A stretch of DNA of 64,000 bases from Rhodococcus sp040643435. GTDB lineage: Bacteria; Actinomycetota; Actinomycetes; Mycobacteriales; Mycobacteriaceae. Both the position numbers and the translations under genes were made by a program. Position 1 is the stretch's first letter. Every line of letters begins with the position of its first letter. The DNA lies in contig NZ_JBEYUH010000012.1 of assembly GCF_040643435.1 (NCBI RefSeq), forward strand, positions 62,001 to 126,000, in the 5' to 3' direction. The notes beneath the pieces were generated by a model, which worked only from the letters and a program-made list of their open reading frames with translations, was not told the origin of the DNA and did no database searches. Of the stretch, positions 8,590 through 16,744 are shown piece by piece.

Positions 8590-10173
8590 GTGGCAAGTCC
8601 CCGATCCTCGACCGGGAACGCGGCCGACTCCCGCGTTCGCGGCAGGTCTGCGGCCACCGTGCCCGATCTGCTCCTCGATCGGGTGGCCCGCTCCCCGGAA
8701 GCCGTCGCCTACCTGCGTCCGGAGGGTGGTCACTGGCGTCCGTCGACCTGGTCGGAGGTGCGCGAGAGAGTCTTCGAGTTCGCGGCGGGATTGATCGCTC
8801 GCGGTGTGGAACCCGGCATGCGCGTAGCGATCTGCGCGACCACCTGCTACCGGTCGGTCGTCGCCGATCTTGCCATTGCATGCGCGGGCGGCGTCACCGT
8901 CCCGATCTATCCCGGAACACACGACGAGGAGGCGCGGTCGCAGATCCAACGTGCGCACGCCGTGCTCACGATCGCCGATCGGCCCGTTCCCACGGCTCCC
9001 CTGCAAAGACTCGACCGTCTCGGCGAACTGGTCACCCAAGGCCGCCGTCTGCTGCGCAGCGAGCCCGACGCCGTCGACCGGCGTATCGCGGCGTGCTCAC
9101 CTGACGACCAGGCCGCACTGGTCTACACGGCATGCGAGAACGGACGCACGAAGGGCGCGTGCCTGACACACGGGGGCACGACCTACGGTGCACGCGCCGT
9201 CGCGCAGACCGGCATGATCTCGTCCTCGGACCTCCAGTTGCTGTGGTTACCGCTCGCGCACGTCTTCGGCCGGTCGCTCCTTCTGATGGCGATGCACGCG
9301 GGCGCGAGCACCGCCCTCGACGGGCGCGCCGATCGTGTCGTCGCGAACCTGCGAAAGGTGCATCCGACCTTCCTCGGATCGGTCCCACACGTGCTCGAGA
9401 AGATCGCGCGTCTCGAACGCCACCAACTCGGGGGTCGACTGCGCTTCGTCATCTCCGGTTCGGCACGGCTGCCCCGTGAGATCGCGGACCGGCTCGAACA
9501 GCTCGGCGTACCGGTGCTCGAGGGTTACGGCATCACTGAGACCTCCGGACCGTCGTGCGTGAACCTGCTCGGGGCACGCCGACCCGGAACGGTCGGCCGT
9601 CCGTTGCACGGCACGAAGATTCGTATCGCCGACACCGGCGAACTCCTCGTCCGGAGTCCCGGGGTGATGACCGGATACGACGACGATCCCGCAGAGACCG
9701 CAGCCGTGCTCGATGCCGACGGCTGGTTCCACACGGGTGATCTCGCCGGGGTCGATGCCGACGGTTTCGTCACCGTCACCGGCCACCGTAAGAACACCTT
9801 CAAGACCAGCACCGGAAAGTATGTGGGGCCGGCCGCCCTGGCCGACCGCTGGCGTCGGATGTGTCCCGGCAGCGAACTCGTCGTGGCCGGGGAACTGCGG
9901 CCGTACTGCACCGGCCTGGTCTTCACGACAGCCCCCGACGCGGTGGTCGCAGCCGCGGTGGAGCAGTTCAACGAGCGATCCGATCCCTGGGAACGCATCC
10001 GCCGGTTCGTGACGGTGCGCATTCCCCTCGACAGCGCCGATCTCGATTCCTCCGGGCGGCCGATCCGCGATCGTCTGCTGACCCACTACAGCCACCTGAT
10101 CGACGAGTTGTATACGCAGGGTTGCCGCGCCGGCCAGGACGGGTCGGGACCTACCGAAGATCTTGTGAAGTAA
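8590..10173 (+). CDS. AMP-dependent synthetase/acyl-CoA ligase-like protein with degenerate P-loop
   Basis: A 527-residue ANL-superfamily protein, probably activating a carboxylic acid as its adenylate. Recognisable motifs are YGITETSG (A5), FHTGDLAG (A7) and TGHRKNTFKTSTGKYVGP, close to the FadD15-like lid motif. The A3 phosphate loop, normally TSGTTGxPKG, reads YTACENGRTKGACLTHGG (about 179-196), losing the Ser/Thr/Gly core but keeping the final Lys-Gly. Activity is therefore uncertain. GTG 8590 is preferred because GGGAGG lies 11 bases upstream. Its stop codon lies within a candidate IdeR box serving the next gene. Divergent from the LuxR-type regulator. Confidence 0.8.
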   Translation: MASPRSSTGNAADSRVRGRSAATVPDLLLDRVARSPEAVAYLRPEGGHWRPSTWSEVRERVFEFAAGLIARGVEPGMRVAICATTCYRSVVADLAIACAGGVTVPIYPGTHDEEARSQIQRAHAVLTIADRPVPTAPLQRLDRLGELVTQGRRLLRSEPDAVDRRIAACSPDDQAALVYTACENGRTKGACLTHGGTTYGARAVAQTGMISSSDLQLLWLPLAHVFGRSLLLMAMHAGASTALDGRADRVVANLRKVHPTFLGSVPHVLEKIARLERHQLGGRLRFVISGSARLPREIADRLEQLGVPVLEGYGITETSGPSCVNLLGARRPGTVGRPLHGTKIRIADTGELLVRSPGVMTGYDDDPAETAAVLDADGWFHTGDLAGVDADGFVTVTGHRKNTFKTSTGKYVGPAALADRWRRMCPGSELVVAGELRPYCTGLVFTTAPDAVVAAAVEQFNERSDPWERIRRFVTVRIPLDSADLDSSGRPIRDRLLTHYSHLIDELYTQGCRAGQDGSGPTEDLVK

Positions 10174-10184
10174 GGTCCACCTAA
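10166..10184 (+). promoter_or_regulatory. Candidate IdeR/DtxR iron box
   Basis: The 19-mer TGAAGTAAGGTCCACCTAA matches 13 of 19 positions of the IdeR consensus TTAGGTTAGGCTAACCTAA, including a perfect ACCTAA half-site. It lies 70 bases upstream of the siderophore-interacting-protein gene and overlaps the stop codon of the ligase. Iron-dependent repression is the inference. Confidence 0.6.
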
Positions 10185-10254
10185 GCGCAGGTCGGCGTAC
10201 CGCCCGGAGGGCCGGCCGGCCGCCCCGCCACCACCCCTGCCGAGGAGAACGCAC

Positions 10255-12099
10255 ATGGCTCGAAGTCTTCGTCCCGTCGAGGTATTCCCGATCACCACGC
10301 GGTATCTGACCGTGCTCCGCGTGTCGGACGTGAGTCCGGGCATGCGCCGGGTGACGCTCGGAGGCGAGCAACTCCGGGCCCACGTCGCAGCGAACGGCTT
10401 CCCGGTCGCCGCGTTCCGCTCGGACGGCGTCGACGACGAGTTCAAGCTGATGTTCAAGCATCCCGACCTCGACGAAGCACTCGGCCCGAGTCAGGCCGAC
10501 GGCGTGGTGAACTGGCCGCGCGATCCGAAGCTGCTCATGCGCACCTACACAGTGCGACGCTGGGATCCGGTTGCCGGAGAGATCGACGTGGACTTCGTAC
10601 GGCACGGAGTGGGTCCGGCTTCGAGCTGGTCGTACCGAGCAGAACCCGGCGAGACGATTCAGATCGCCGGACCGAAATCCTCGGCGGGGCACCCTGAAGG
10701 GGTCGCCTGGACGCTCGTCGCGGGCGACGAGACAGCACTGCCGGCCATCGGGCGATGGCTCGAGAACTGGCCCGAGGGAGCACGCGGCCAGGTCTTCGTC
10801 GAGATCGCCGACGAGTCGCACCGCCAGGATCTCCCCGTCCCGGACGGGGTGGAGCTGACCTGGCTCAGCCGCGACGGCGCCGAGCCGGGCACGACGACCC
10901 TGTTGTTCGATGCGATCCGCGGCGCGGAATGGTGGGACGGCACGGTCTTCGCGTGGGTGTCCGGTGAGACGCTCACGCTCACCCCGATCCGCCGGTGGTT
11001 GCGGAACGAGAAGGGCCTGCCCAAGGAACAGGTGGAGGTGACCGGCTACTGGCGTCGCCAGGAGGTCGCGGTGTCGGAATCCGACGCATCCCTGCCCGAT
11101 TTCGAGGCGACCGAGGACGAGCGCGACCGGTTCGACGAGTTGGCCGAGATCGCACCGGGTTTCGCGCTGCGGGTCGCGGCGACCATCGGCTTGGCGATGG
11201 CCTTCGACGCATCACCACGAACGCTCGACGAACTCGCGGCCAAGACGGGGACGGATCGAACCGGCCTGGGCAAACTGCTGCGCTATCTCACCGCGGTAGG
11301 TGTGGCCGAGGATCTCGGCGAAGGCCGGTTCCAGCTCACCGGAGTCGGGCGCGAACTCGAGGACGATCATCATCTGGAGGAACTCCGGCTCGACGGCGTC
11401 CATGCGCAGCGAGAGCTTGCCGGCATGCTCGCGCTCCTGGCCGCCGTCCGCACCGGCAGCGGGGACGACGTGCGGCGGTTCGGGAAGAGCTTCGCGCAGC
11501 GGGTCGCGGACGATACCGCGCTGCTGACGGACCGGCTCGAACACGAAGCCGAGACGGCCGTCTACTTCGCCGGTGCCCTCGCGGCGAAGGTGCCCGCCGA
11601 CGTCTCGACCGTCGTGGTCGCCGGTGAGGCCTCGGCGTCCTATGCTCGGGCCCTCGTCTCCGCGCATCCGGAGACGCACGTGACCGTGGTGGCCGCGCCC
11701 TCGGAGATCGAGATCCTGCGCCGCATCCACGGCGAGCACGAGCGGGTCGCATACCAGCCGGGCAGCATGCTCGAGGCCCGTCCCGAGCCGGTCGATGCGG
11801 TGCTGCTGACCGGACGGTTGAACGAACTGCCCGACGCCGACGCGGTCCACGTGCTGAAACAGGCGGCGGCCGGGTTGAACCCGGGCGGACGGGTCCTCGT
11901 CTTCGGCGACGTCCTCGACGAACTCGCTCGTGACCACGACTACGAGGACGACCTGATCGACTTCGCGCTCAGTGGTGGCGGCGGCCGTTCGCACGAGGAG
12001 TACCTGGCTCTGTTCGACGCGGCCGGCCTCGCGGCACCCGAGCGCGCGACGGTGGGTTGGGGCCTGACGCTGTACACATCCGTCAGCGCGACGGACTGA
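10255..12099 (+). CDS. Siderophore-interacting protein (ferric reductase) fused to a methyltransferase-like domain
   Basis: A 614-residue two-part protein. Residues 1-270 form a SIP/ViuB-type FAD- and NAD(P)H-dependent ferric-siderophore reductase: flavin motif RTYTVRRWDP (96-105), TLVAGDETALPAIGRWLE, and the signature GYWRR near 263. Residues about 290-614 resemble an O-methyltransferase with an N-terminal winged helix (GLAMAFDASPRTLDELAAKTG) and a Rossmann region containing LNPGGRVLVFGDVL. The SAM-binding loop reads VVVAGEASASY rather than a Gly-rich loop, so methyl transfer is doubtful. RBS GAGGAGAAC precedes ATG 10255. The upstream IdeR-like box suggests expression in iron limitation. Cytoplasmic release of iron from siderophores is the likely task. 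Confidence 0.87.
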   Translation: MARSLRPVEVFPITTRYLTVLRVSDVSPGMRRVTLGGEQLRAHVAANGFPVAAFRSDGVDDEFKLMFKHPDLDEALGPSQADGVVNWPRDPKLLMRTYTVRRWDPVAGEIDVDFVRHGVGPASSWSYRAEPGETIQIAGPKSSAGHPEGVAWTLVAGDETALPAIGRWLENWPEGARGQVFVEIADESHRQDLPVPDGVELTWLSRDGAEPGTTTLLFDAIRGAEWWDGTVFAWVSGETLTLTPIRRWLRNEKGLPKEQVEVTGYWRRQEVAVSESDASLPDFEATEDERDRFDELAEIAPGFALRVAATIGLAMAFDASPRTLDELAAKTGTDRTGLGKLLRYLTAVGVAEDLGEGRFQLTGVGRELEDDHHLEELRLDGVHAQRELAGMLALLAAVRTGSGDDVRRFGKSFAQRVADDTALLTDRLEHEAETAVYFAGALAAKVPADVSTVVVAGEASASYARALVSAHPETHVTVVAAPSEIEILRRIHGEHERVAYQPGSMLEARPEPVDAVLLTGRLNELPDADAVHVLKQAAAGLNPGGRVLVFGDVLDELARDHDYEDDLIDFALSGGGGRSHEEYLALFDAAGLAAPERATVGWGLTLYTSVSATD

Positions 12100-12109
12100 A
12101 TGTCGCGGC

Positions 12110-12142
12110 TGCAGCGGCCTCGCGACCGGCGGGGCCGCTGCA
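12110..12142. terminator. Hairpin between the SIP fusion gene and tRNA-Ala
   Basis: TGCAGCGGCC and GGCCGCTGCA form a perfect 10-bp stem around a 13-base loop, directly between convergent transcription units. Likely a bidirectional terminator. Confidence 0.65.
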
Positions 12143-12169
12143 ACGCTGCGAGCAAGCATCTTCGAAGGG

Positions 12170-12242
12170 TGGAGCTAAGGGGACTCGAACCCCTGACCCC
12201 CACACTGCCAGTGTGGTGCGCTACCAGCTGCGCCATAGCCCC
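12170..12242 (-). tRNA. tRNA-Ala (GGC), copy 1
   Basis: A 73-base cloverleaf on the minus strand, beginning GGGGCTATGGCGCAGC and ending TTAGCTCCA, with anticodon loop ACTGGCAGT (anticodon GGC). The acceptor arm GGGGCTA pairs with TAGCTCC with one G:T. T-loop GTTCGAGTC is canonical. The terminal CCA is not encoded. It is identical to the copy at 12315-12387. Confidence 0.97.
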
Positions 12243-12274
12243 TTGCACGGTGAACGGGATGCCACCGAAGACTA

Positions 12275-12306
12275 CTACAGGCGAGAGTATGCACTCTCGC
12301 CTGTAG
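12275..12306. repeat. Perfect 14-bp hairpin between the two tRNA-Ala genes
   Basis: CTACAGGCGAGAGT and its exact complement ACTCTCGCCTGTAG flank the four-base loop ATGC. It fills the middle of the 72-base spacer between the tandem tRNA genes. It could terminate the upstream tRNA transcript or act as an RNase processing signal. There is no T-tract on either side. Confidence 0.8.
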
Positions 12307-12314
12307 CGATCTTG

Positions 12315-12387
12315 TGGAGCTAAGGGGACTCGAACCCCTGACCCCCACACTGCCAGTGTGGTGCGCTACCAGCTGCGCCATAGCCCC
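12315..12387 (-). tRNA. tRNA-Ala (GGC), copy 2
   Basis: Identical over 73 bases to the copy at 12170-12242 with the same GGC anticodon. It is the promoter-proximal copy on the minus strand. The repeat covers the tRNA body but the flanks differ, apart from a shared base or two. No integrase or mobile element lies beside either copy, so neither looks like an occupied attachment site. Confidence 0.97.
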
Positions 12388-12532
12388 GTATTCGGTTGTA
12401 CCGTCGCGCTCCGGTGACCCCTTCGCGCTGAAAGAAAACTACACCATCGCGCTCTACGCCAACAAATCGGCTGGTAGACGAAGCGACGGTGGTGGGAGTA
12501 CACGGGCACCCGGGCTCCCACCACCGCGCGGT

Positions 12533-13282
12533 CTAGCCGACGACTTCGGCCACCCAGTTCTCGTTGCCGAGGGCATCGACGACGGTTCCCTCGTGCACGA
12601 CGGCCGGGGTGCCGGCCGCTCCGGTCGTGGCGAGCAACTGCCGACCCGCCTCGGCGTCGGCTGCGGCCTGCTCGACTCGCGCACCGTCGGTGATGCACTG
12701 AACGGCCTCGTCGGACGCACCGGCGTCGCGGGCCATCTGCGCGAGCCCCGCGTTGTCGATGTCACCGTTGCCGCCCTCAGCGGGCTGGTTGTCCGGCGAG
12801 AGCAACTCGTCGTGGAATGCGGAGAACGCACGTGCGTCGCCGGTCTCCGCGACGCACTGCGCCGCCGCCACGGAGCGGGTCGAATAATCGCCGCTGCTCG
12901 AAGCCCGGTCGAGGAAGGCGAGCATCCGGTAGCGAACGGCCAGCTGTCCCTCGTCGATCGCCTGGGCGATCTCCTGCGAGTGCTTGTGTTCGAGTTCCGC
13001 GCAGTACGGGCACAGCGGATCCTCGTACAGGTCGACGGTTGTCGCGGCGTCGGGGCGGCCCAGCAGGATCGCACCGTCGTCCTCGACCGCGACCTGCACC
13101 GCGTCGTTCTGCACGGTGCCGTAACCGTCGTTGCGGGCGTCACTGCCACCGGACGTCAGCAGGACACCGCCGATGACGAGTACGGCGATCACCACGACCG
13201 CGACGCCACCGAGAATGTAGGTGAATCTGTTCGACGTGGGTTCCGGTGAGTACTTTCCCGACGGAACCTTCTTCGCGCTCAC
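12533..13282 (-). CDS. Membrane-anchored DsbA-like thiol-disulfide oxidoreductase
   Basis: A 249-residue protein: short basic cytoplasmic N-terminus, one transmembrane anchor (about 21-43), then an extracytoplasmic thioredoxin-fold domain with CPYC (Cys91, Cys94, in YEDPLCPYCAELE) and a cis-Pro-type AGTPAVV near 223. A further Cys pair occurs in AAQCVAETG and AVQCITDG. It probably introduces or shuffles disulfides in secreted proteins. GTG 13282 is chosen because the anchor follows at once. It is 37 bases downstream of the MauE-like gene, whose product may be its redox partner. Similar to the MSMEG/Rv2969c class of actinobacterial DsbA proteins. Confidence 0.88.
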   Translation of the reverse strand: MSAKKVPSGKYSPEPTSNRFTYILGGVAVVVIAVLVIGGVLLTSGGSDARNDGYGTVQNDAVQVAVEDDGAILLGRPDAATTVDLYEDPLCPYCAELEHKHSQEIAQAIDEGQLAVRYRMLAFLDRASSSGDYSTRSVAAAQCVAETGDARAFSAFHDELLSPDNQPAEGGNGDIDNAGLAQMARDAGASDEAVQCITDGARVEQAAADAEAGRQLLATTGAAGTPAVVHEGTVVDALGNENWVAEVVG

Positions 13283-13319
13283 GAATACTGCCCTCTGTTC
13301 TTCGGCGAACTCTTCGACT

Positions 13320-13811
13320 TCACTCTGCCATCGTCGGCTGAGGGGCCGCTGAGAGGGAAGCCCTCGAGCCAGGTCCGAGTGCGAACCACGTCCGCGGGAA
13401 CACCACCAGCCACACCGACATCGCCAGGAACCCGAAATCCCGGGCGAGTTCGACCGCGTAATCCCGGGCGTCGATGCCCTCGACCACACCACCTCCACCG
13501 AAGCATCCACAGTCGATCGACAGACCACGCGCCCACGCCGAGAAGATCGCGGCAATGAGAGCGACCAGCCCCAGTGCACTGAGCACTGCCGCAGGGCGGG
13601 TCGCCAGCCCCACCAGAATGATCAGGCCCAGAACCAGCTCGAGCACCGGAAAGACGGCGGCGAACGGCCGTACCAGGTCTGCCGGAAGGATCTGGTACGC
13701 CCGTACCGCCACTACGGTCTGCGTCGGGTCTGCGAACTTGATCCATCCGGAGACGAGCCACACGGCTGCCAGACCGAAACGTGCGAGCGTGGAGACGAGA
13801 CGAACCCACAT
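13320..13811 (-). CDS. MauE/DoxX-like redox membrane protein
   Basis: A 163-residue four-helix membrane protein. Helices are visible around 8-24, 50-70, 77-95 and 125-145. A conserved cysteine pair occurs in IDCGCFGGGG (Cys101, Cys103), facing the outside by analogy with VKOR/DsbB-like MauE proteins. The family is thought to reoxidise or reduce periplasmic thiol proteins. The gene lies between the MFS transporter and the DsbA-like gene on the same strand, with gaps of 26 and 37 bases, so an electron-transfer pair with the DsbA-like protein is the natural inference. Confidence 0.8.
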   Translation of the reverse strand: MWVRLVSTLARFGLAAVWLVSGWIKFADPTQTVVAVRAYQILPADLVRPFAAVFPVLELVLGLIILVGLATRPAAVLSALGLVALIAAIFSAWARGLSIDCGCFGGGGVVEGIDARDYAVELARDFGFLAMSVWLVVFPRTWFALGPGSRASLSAAPQPTMAE

Positions 13812-13837
13812 ACCGCCGACACTACCGAGCGAGTGCC

Positions 13838-15055
13838 TCAACGCGCGGTGTCGCCGGTCACCGGAATCTCCGGCTCCGCTGTGCGGGTGCGCCCGACGAC
13901 GAACCACGGCACGGTCGCGAGGAGCATGATCACGCCCGTGACCGCGAAAGCTGTCGAGTACGACAATCGGTCGGCGAGGAATCCGGCGGCGATGGGGCCG
14001 ATCACCGCACCGATATCCGCGGTCATCTGGAAGGCGGCGAGCACCGGCCCCCCGCGCGCCTTGCTACCGACGACGTCGGCGACCGCGGCCTGTTGCGAGG
14101 GATTGGCCAGCCCCGAACCCATACCCGCCACGATCGAGGTGATCAGGAACCACACCATGTTTTCGGTGAATCCCATCAGGATCGTGCTGACCCCGCACAC
14201 GATCAGGCCGGACAGCACGAAGGGCCTGCGCCCGAATCGGTCGGACAGTTTGCCGGACTTGATGAGAACGAGCGCATTGCCCACGGCGAAGGCCGTCAGG
14301 GCCATACCCGCGAACGCCTCGCCCTCCTCGAGCGCTTCGACGACGAACAGCGGCACCATGGCCACCCTGACCCCGAAAACCACCCAGCCGTTGGCGAAAT
14401 TGGATCCGAGTGCGGCGCGGTAGACGGGCGACCGCAGGGCGTCGCGCAGGCTCATGGTCGGCACGCCCTCCCCGGTGTCGGGACGCGCGAGGTGCGAGGT
14501 GCGCAAGCTGATCCCTACGACCGCGGCCGCGACGAGCAGCGCCACGGCGTAGATGAGGAAGGGTGCACGCAGCCCCAGCCCTATGAGGGCCCCTCCCACG
14601 AGCGGGCCGAGGATGTTACCCATCAGGAAGCTGGTCGCGTACAGACCGGACACCCGGCCGCGAGCGTCGGGCGGAGCAATCCGCACGAGCAGCCCCAACG
14701 CCGACACCGTGAACATCGTCGATCCGATGCCGCCGAGTGCCCGGAACACGAGGAGTTGCCAGTAACTCTCGGCGAAGGCGCACGCGCCCGTCGACAGCGC
14801 GACGATCAGCAGGCCGGTGATGTAGACCGGCCGCTCCCCCAGCTTCTGCACCAGCGTGCCGCTGGCCGGCGCGAACAGCAGGCGCATCGCCGCGAACGAC
14901 GAGACGACGACGGTCGCAGCCGTGACCCCGACGTCGAAACTACGCGCGAACTGCGGCAGCGCGGGAGCGACGAGACCGAAACCGAGCGCGATGACGAAAC
15001 TCGCGACGACCAGAACCCAGATTTCCCGCGGCAGTGCCGCGTCACGTGTCCGCAT
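13838..15055 (-). CDS. MFS transporter, drug/metabolite efflux type
   Basis: About 405 residues and 12 predicted membrane helices. The motif between helices 2 and 3 is GTLVQKLGERPVYITG, and the helix 8-9 loop has SGKLSDRFGRRPFVLSG, both typical of proton-driven major facilitator proteins. Substrate cannot be inferred. ATG 15055 (MRTRDAALPREIW) is preferred; ATG 15064 and GTG 15082 are in frame. It probably begins a three-gene operon with the MauE-like and DsbA-like genes; whether the transport role is linked to thiol chemistry is not clear. Confidence 0.85.
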   Translation of the reverse strand: MRTRDAALPREIWVLVVASFVIALGFGLVAPALPQFARSFDVGVTAATVVVSSFAAMRLLFAPASGTLVQKLGERPVYITGLLIVALSTGACAFAESYWQLLVFRALGGIGSTMFTVSALGLLVRIAPPDARGRVSGLYATSFLMGNILGPLVGGALIGLGLRAPFLIYAVALLVAAAVVGISLRTSHLARPDTGEGVPTMSLRDALRSPVYRAALGSNFANGWVVFGVRVAMVPLFVVEALEEGEAFAGMALTAFAVGNALVLIKSGKLSDRFGRRPFVLSGLIVCGVSTILMGFTENMVWFLITSIVAGMGSGLANPSQQAAVADVVGSKARGGPVLAAFQMTADIGAVIGPIAAGFLADRLSYSTAFAVTGVIMLLATVPWFVVGRTRTAEPEIPVTGDTAR

Positions 15056-15115
15056 GATGCCCATGATGTTAGCGATGCGCACGACCTGGCTCGGGCGCGC
15101 GGTCGGCGACCGCGT

Positions 15116-16744
15116 TCAGGACAGGACCGACGAGACCAGCGCGCGGGCCGCCTGCTGCACTTCGGCCAGATGCTCGGGACCGCGGAACGATTCGGCGTAG
15201 ATCTTGTAGACGTCCTCGGTTCCGGAGGGTCGTGCGGCGAACCACGCGTTCTCGGTCGTGACCTTCAGGCCGCCGAGCGCGGCACCGTTGCCGGGCGCTG
15301 TGGTGAGCGTCGCGGTGATCGGCTCCCCGGCGAGTTCGGTGGCACCGACCTGCTCGGGCGACAACTTCGCCAGGACGGCCTTCTGCTCACGCGTCGCCGG
15401 GGCGTCCACTCGCGCGTAGGCGGGGTCGCCGTATCGATCGACGAGGTCGGCGTAATACCGGGACGGGCTCTTCTCCGTCACGGCGGTGATCTCCGCCGCG
15501 AGCAGGGCGAGCACGATGCCGTCCTTGTCGGTGGTCCACACCGATCCGTTGCGCCGGAGGAAGGACGCACCGGCGCTTTCCTCCCCACCGAATCCCAGCG
15601 AGCCGTCGCTCAGGCCGGGTACGAACCATTTGAACCCGACAGGCACCTCGAGCAGTTCCCGGCCGAGGCCGGCAGACACGCGGTCGATCATCGACGAGCT
15701 CACGACCGTCTTGCCCACCATGCTCGTCGCCGACCAGCCCGGTCGGTTGCGGAACAGGTAATCGATCGCGACGGAGAGATAGTGGTTCGGGTTGAGCAGA
15801 CCGGCGTCGGGTGTGACGATGCCGTGCCGGTCCGCGTCGGCGTCGTTGCCGGTCGCGAGGTCGTAGGCCTCCCGATTGCGGATCAGCGACGCCATCGCAT
15901 TCGGCGACGAGCAATCCATCCGGATCTTCCCGTCCGTGTCGAGCGTCATGAACCGCCAGGTGGCGTCGACGAGCGGATTGACCACAGTGAGGTCGAGCTC
16001 ATGCCGTTCGGCGATCTCTCCCCAGTAGTCGACGCTCGCCCCGCCCATCGGATCGGCACCGATCCGCACGCCGGTGGCCCGGACGACGTCGAGGTCGACG
16101 ACATTCGGCAGATCGTCGATGTAGGCGGCGAGGAAGTCGTGTCGTCCCGCCGCGGCGACGGCCGAGGACAGCGACACCCGCTTCACTCCTGCGAGACCGG
16201 CCGCGAGCAGTTCGTTGGCGCGCGCCGCGATGATCGACGTCGCGTCGCTGTCGGCAGGTCCGCCCGACGGCGGGTTGTACTTGAAGCCTCCGTCGCGCGG
16301 CGGGTTGTGCGAAGGGGTGACGACGATGCCGTCTGCACGAGCGCCGGGCCCGGCGTTGTGCTGCAGGATCGCGTGACTGACGGCGGGGGTCGGGGTGTAG
16401 CGGTCGCGGGAGTCGATCACCACCTCGACGCCGTTCGCGACGAGCACTTCGAGTGCGCTCGCCCAGGCCGGTTCGGACAGAGCGTGCGTGTCGCGGCCGA
16501 GGAACAACGGGCCGGTGGTGCCCTGCGCGGTGCGGTACTCGACGATCGCCTGGGTGGTCGCGAGGATGTGGTCCTCGTTGAACGCCCCGTCGAGGCTCGA
16601 TCCACGGTGGCCGGACGTACCGAAAGCCACCTGCTGCGAGGCGTTCTCGGGATCCGGATGCACGGTGTAATAGGCGGTGACGAGATGTGCGAGATCCTCG
16701 AGATCCGCTGCCGTGGCCGGCTGTCCCGCTCGTTCGTGCGCCAT
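15116..16744 (-). CDS. pgm: Phosphoglucomutase (alpha-D-glucose phosphate-specific)
   Basis: A 542-residue alpha-D-phosphohexomutase interconverting glucose 1- and 6-phosphate, linking glycolysis to trehalose, glycogen and cell-wall sugar nucleotides. Conserved parts: FGTSGHRGSSLD (41-52), phospho-serine loop VTPSHNPPRDGG (Ser145), metal loop GNDADADRHG (about 305), and sugar loop GGEESAGASF. C-terminal phosphate-binding RPSGTEDVYKIY is intact. An excellent RBS (GAGGAGGAG) precedes ATG 16744. Length and motifs match the pgm1 type found in actinobacteria and E. coli. Appears to be monocistronic. Confidence 0.95.
   Translation of the reverse strand: MAHERAGQPATAADLEDLAHLVTAYYTVHPDPENASQQVAFGTSGHRGSSLDGAFNEDHILATTQAIVEYRTAQGTTGPLFLGRDTHALSEPAWASALEVLVANGVEVVIDSRDRYTPTPAVSHAILQHNAGPGARADGIVVTPSHNPPRDGGFKYNPPSGGPADSDATSIIAARANELLAAGLAGVKRVSLSSAVAAAGRHDFLAAYIDDLPNVVDLDVVRATGVRIGADPMGGASVDYWGEIAERHELDLTVVNPLVDATWRFMTLDTDGKIRMDCSSPNAMASLIRNREAYDLATGNDADADRHGIVTPDAGLLNPNHYLSVAIDYLFRNRPGWSATSMVGKTVVSSSMIDRVSAGLGRELLEVPVGFKWFVPGLSDGSLGFGGEESAGASFLRRNGSVWTTDKDGIVLALLAAEITAVTEKSPSRYYADLVDRYGDPAYARVDAPATREQKAVLAKLSPEQVGATELAGEPITATLTTAPGNGAALGGLKVTTENAWFAARPSGTEDVYKIYAESFRGPEHLAEVQQAARALVSSVLS

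Noticed and set aside
4981..9039. A very long minus-strand open frame (about 1350 codons) running through the mscR start, the cutinase-like gene and the regulator.
   Set aside because: It is Arg/Gly/Asp-rich low-complexity sequence antisense or out of frame to genes with clear motifs; long false frames are common at this G+C.
12170..12387. Tandem tRNA-Ala genes as a phage or island attachment site.
   Set aside because: No integrase, direct repeat of a tRNA 3' end with foreign DNA, or change in gene character lies nearby; the duplication covers the full tRNA.
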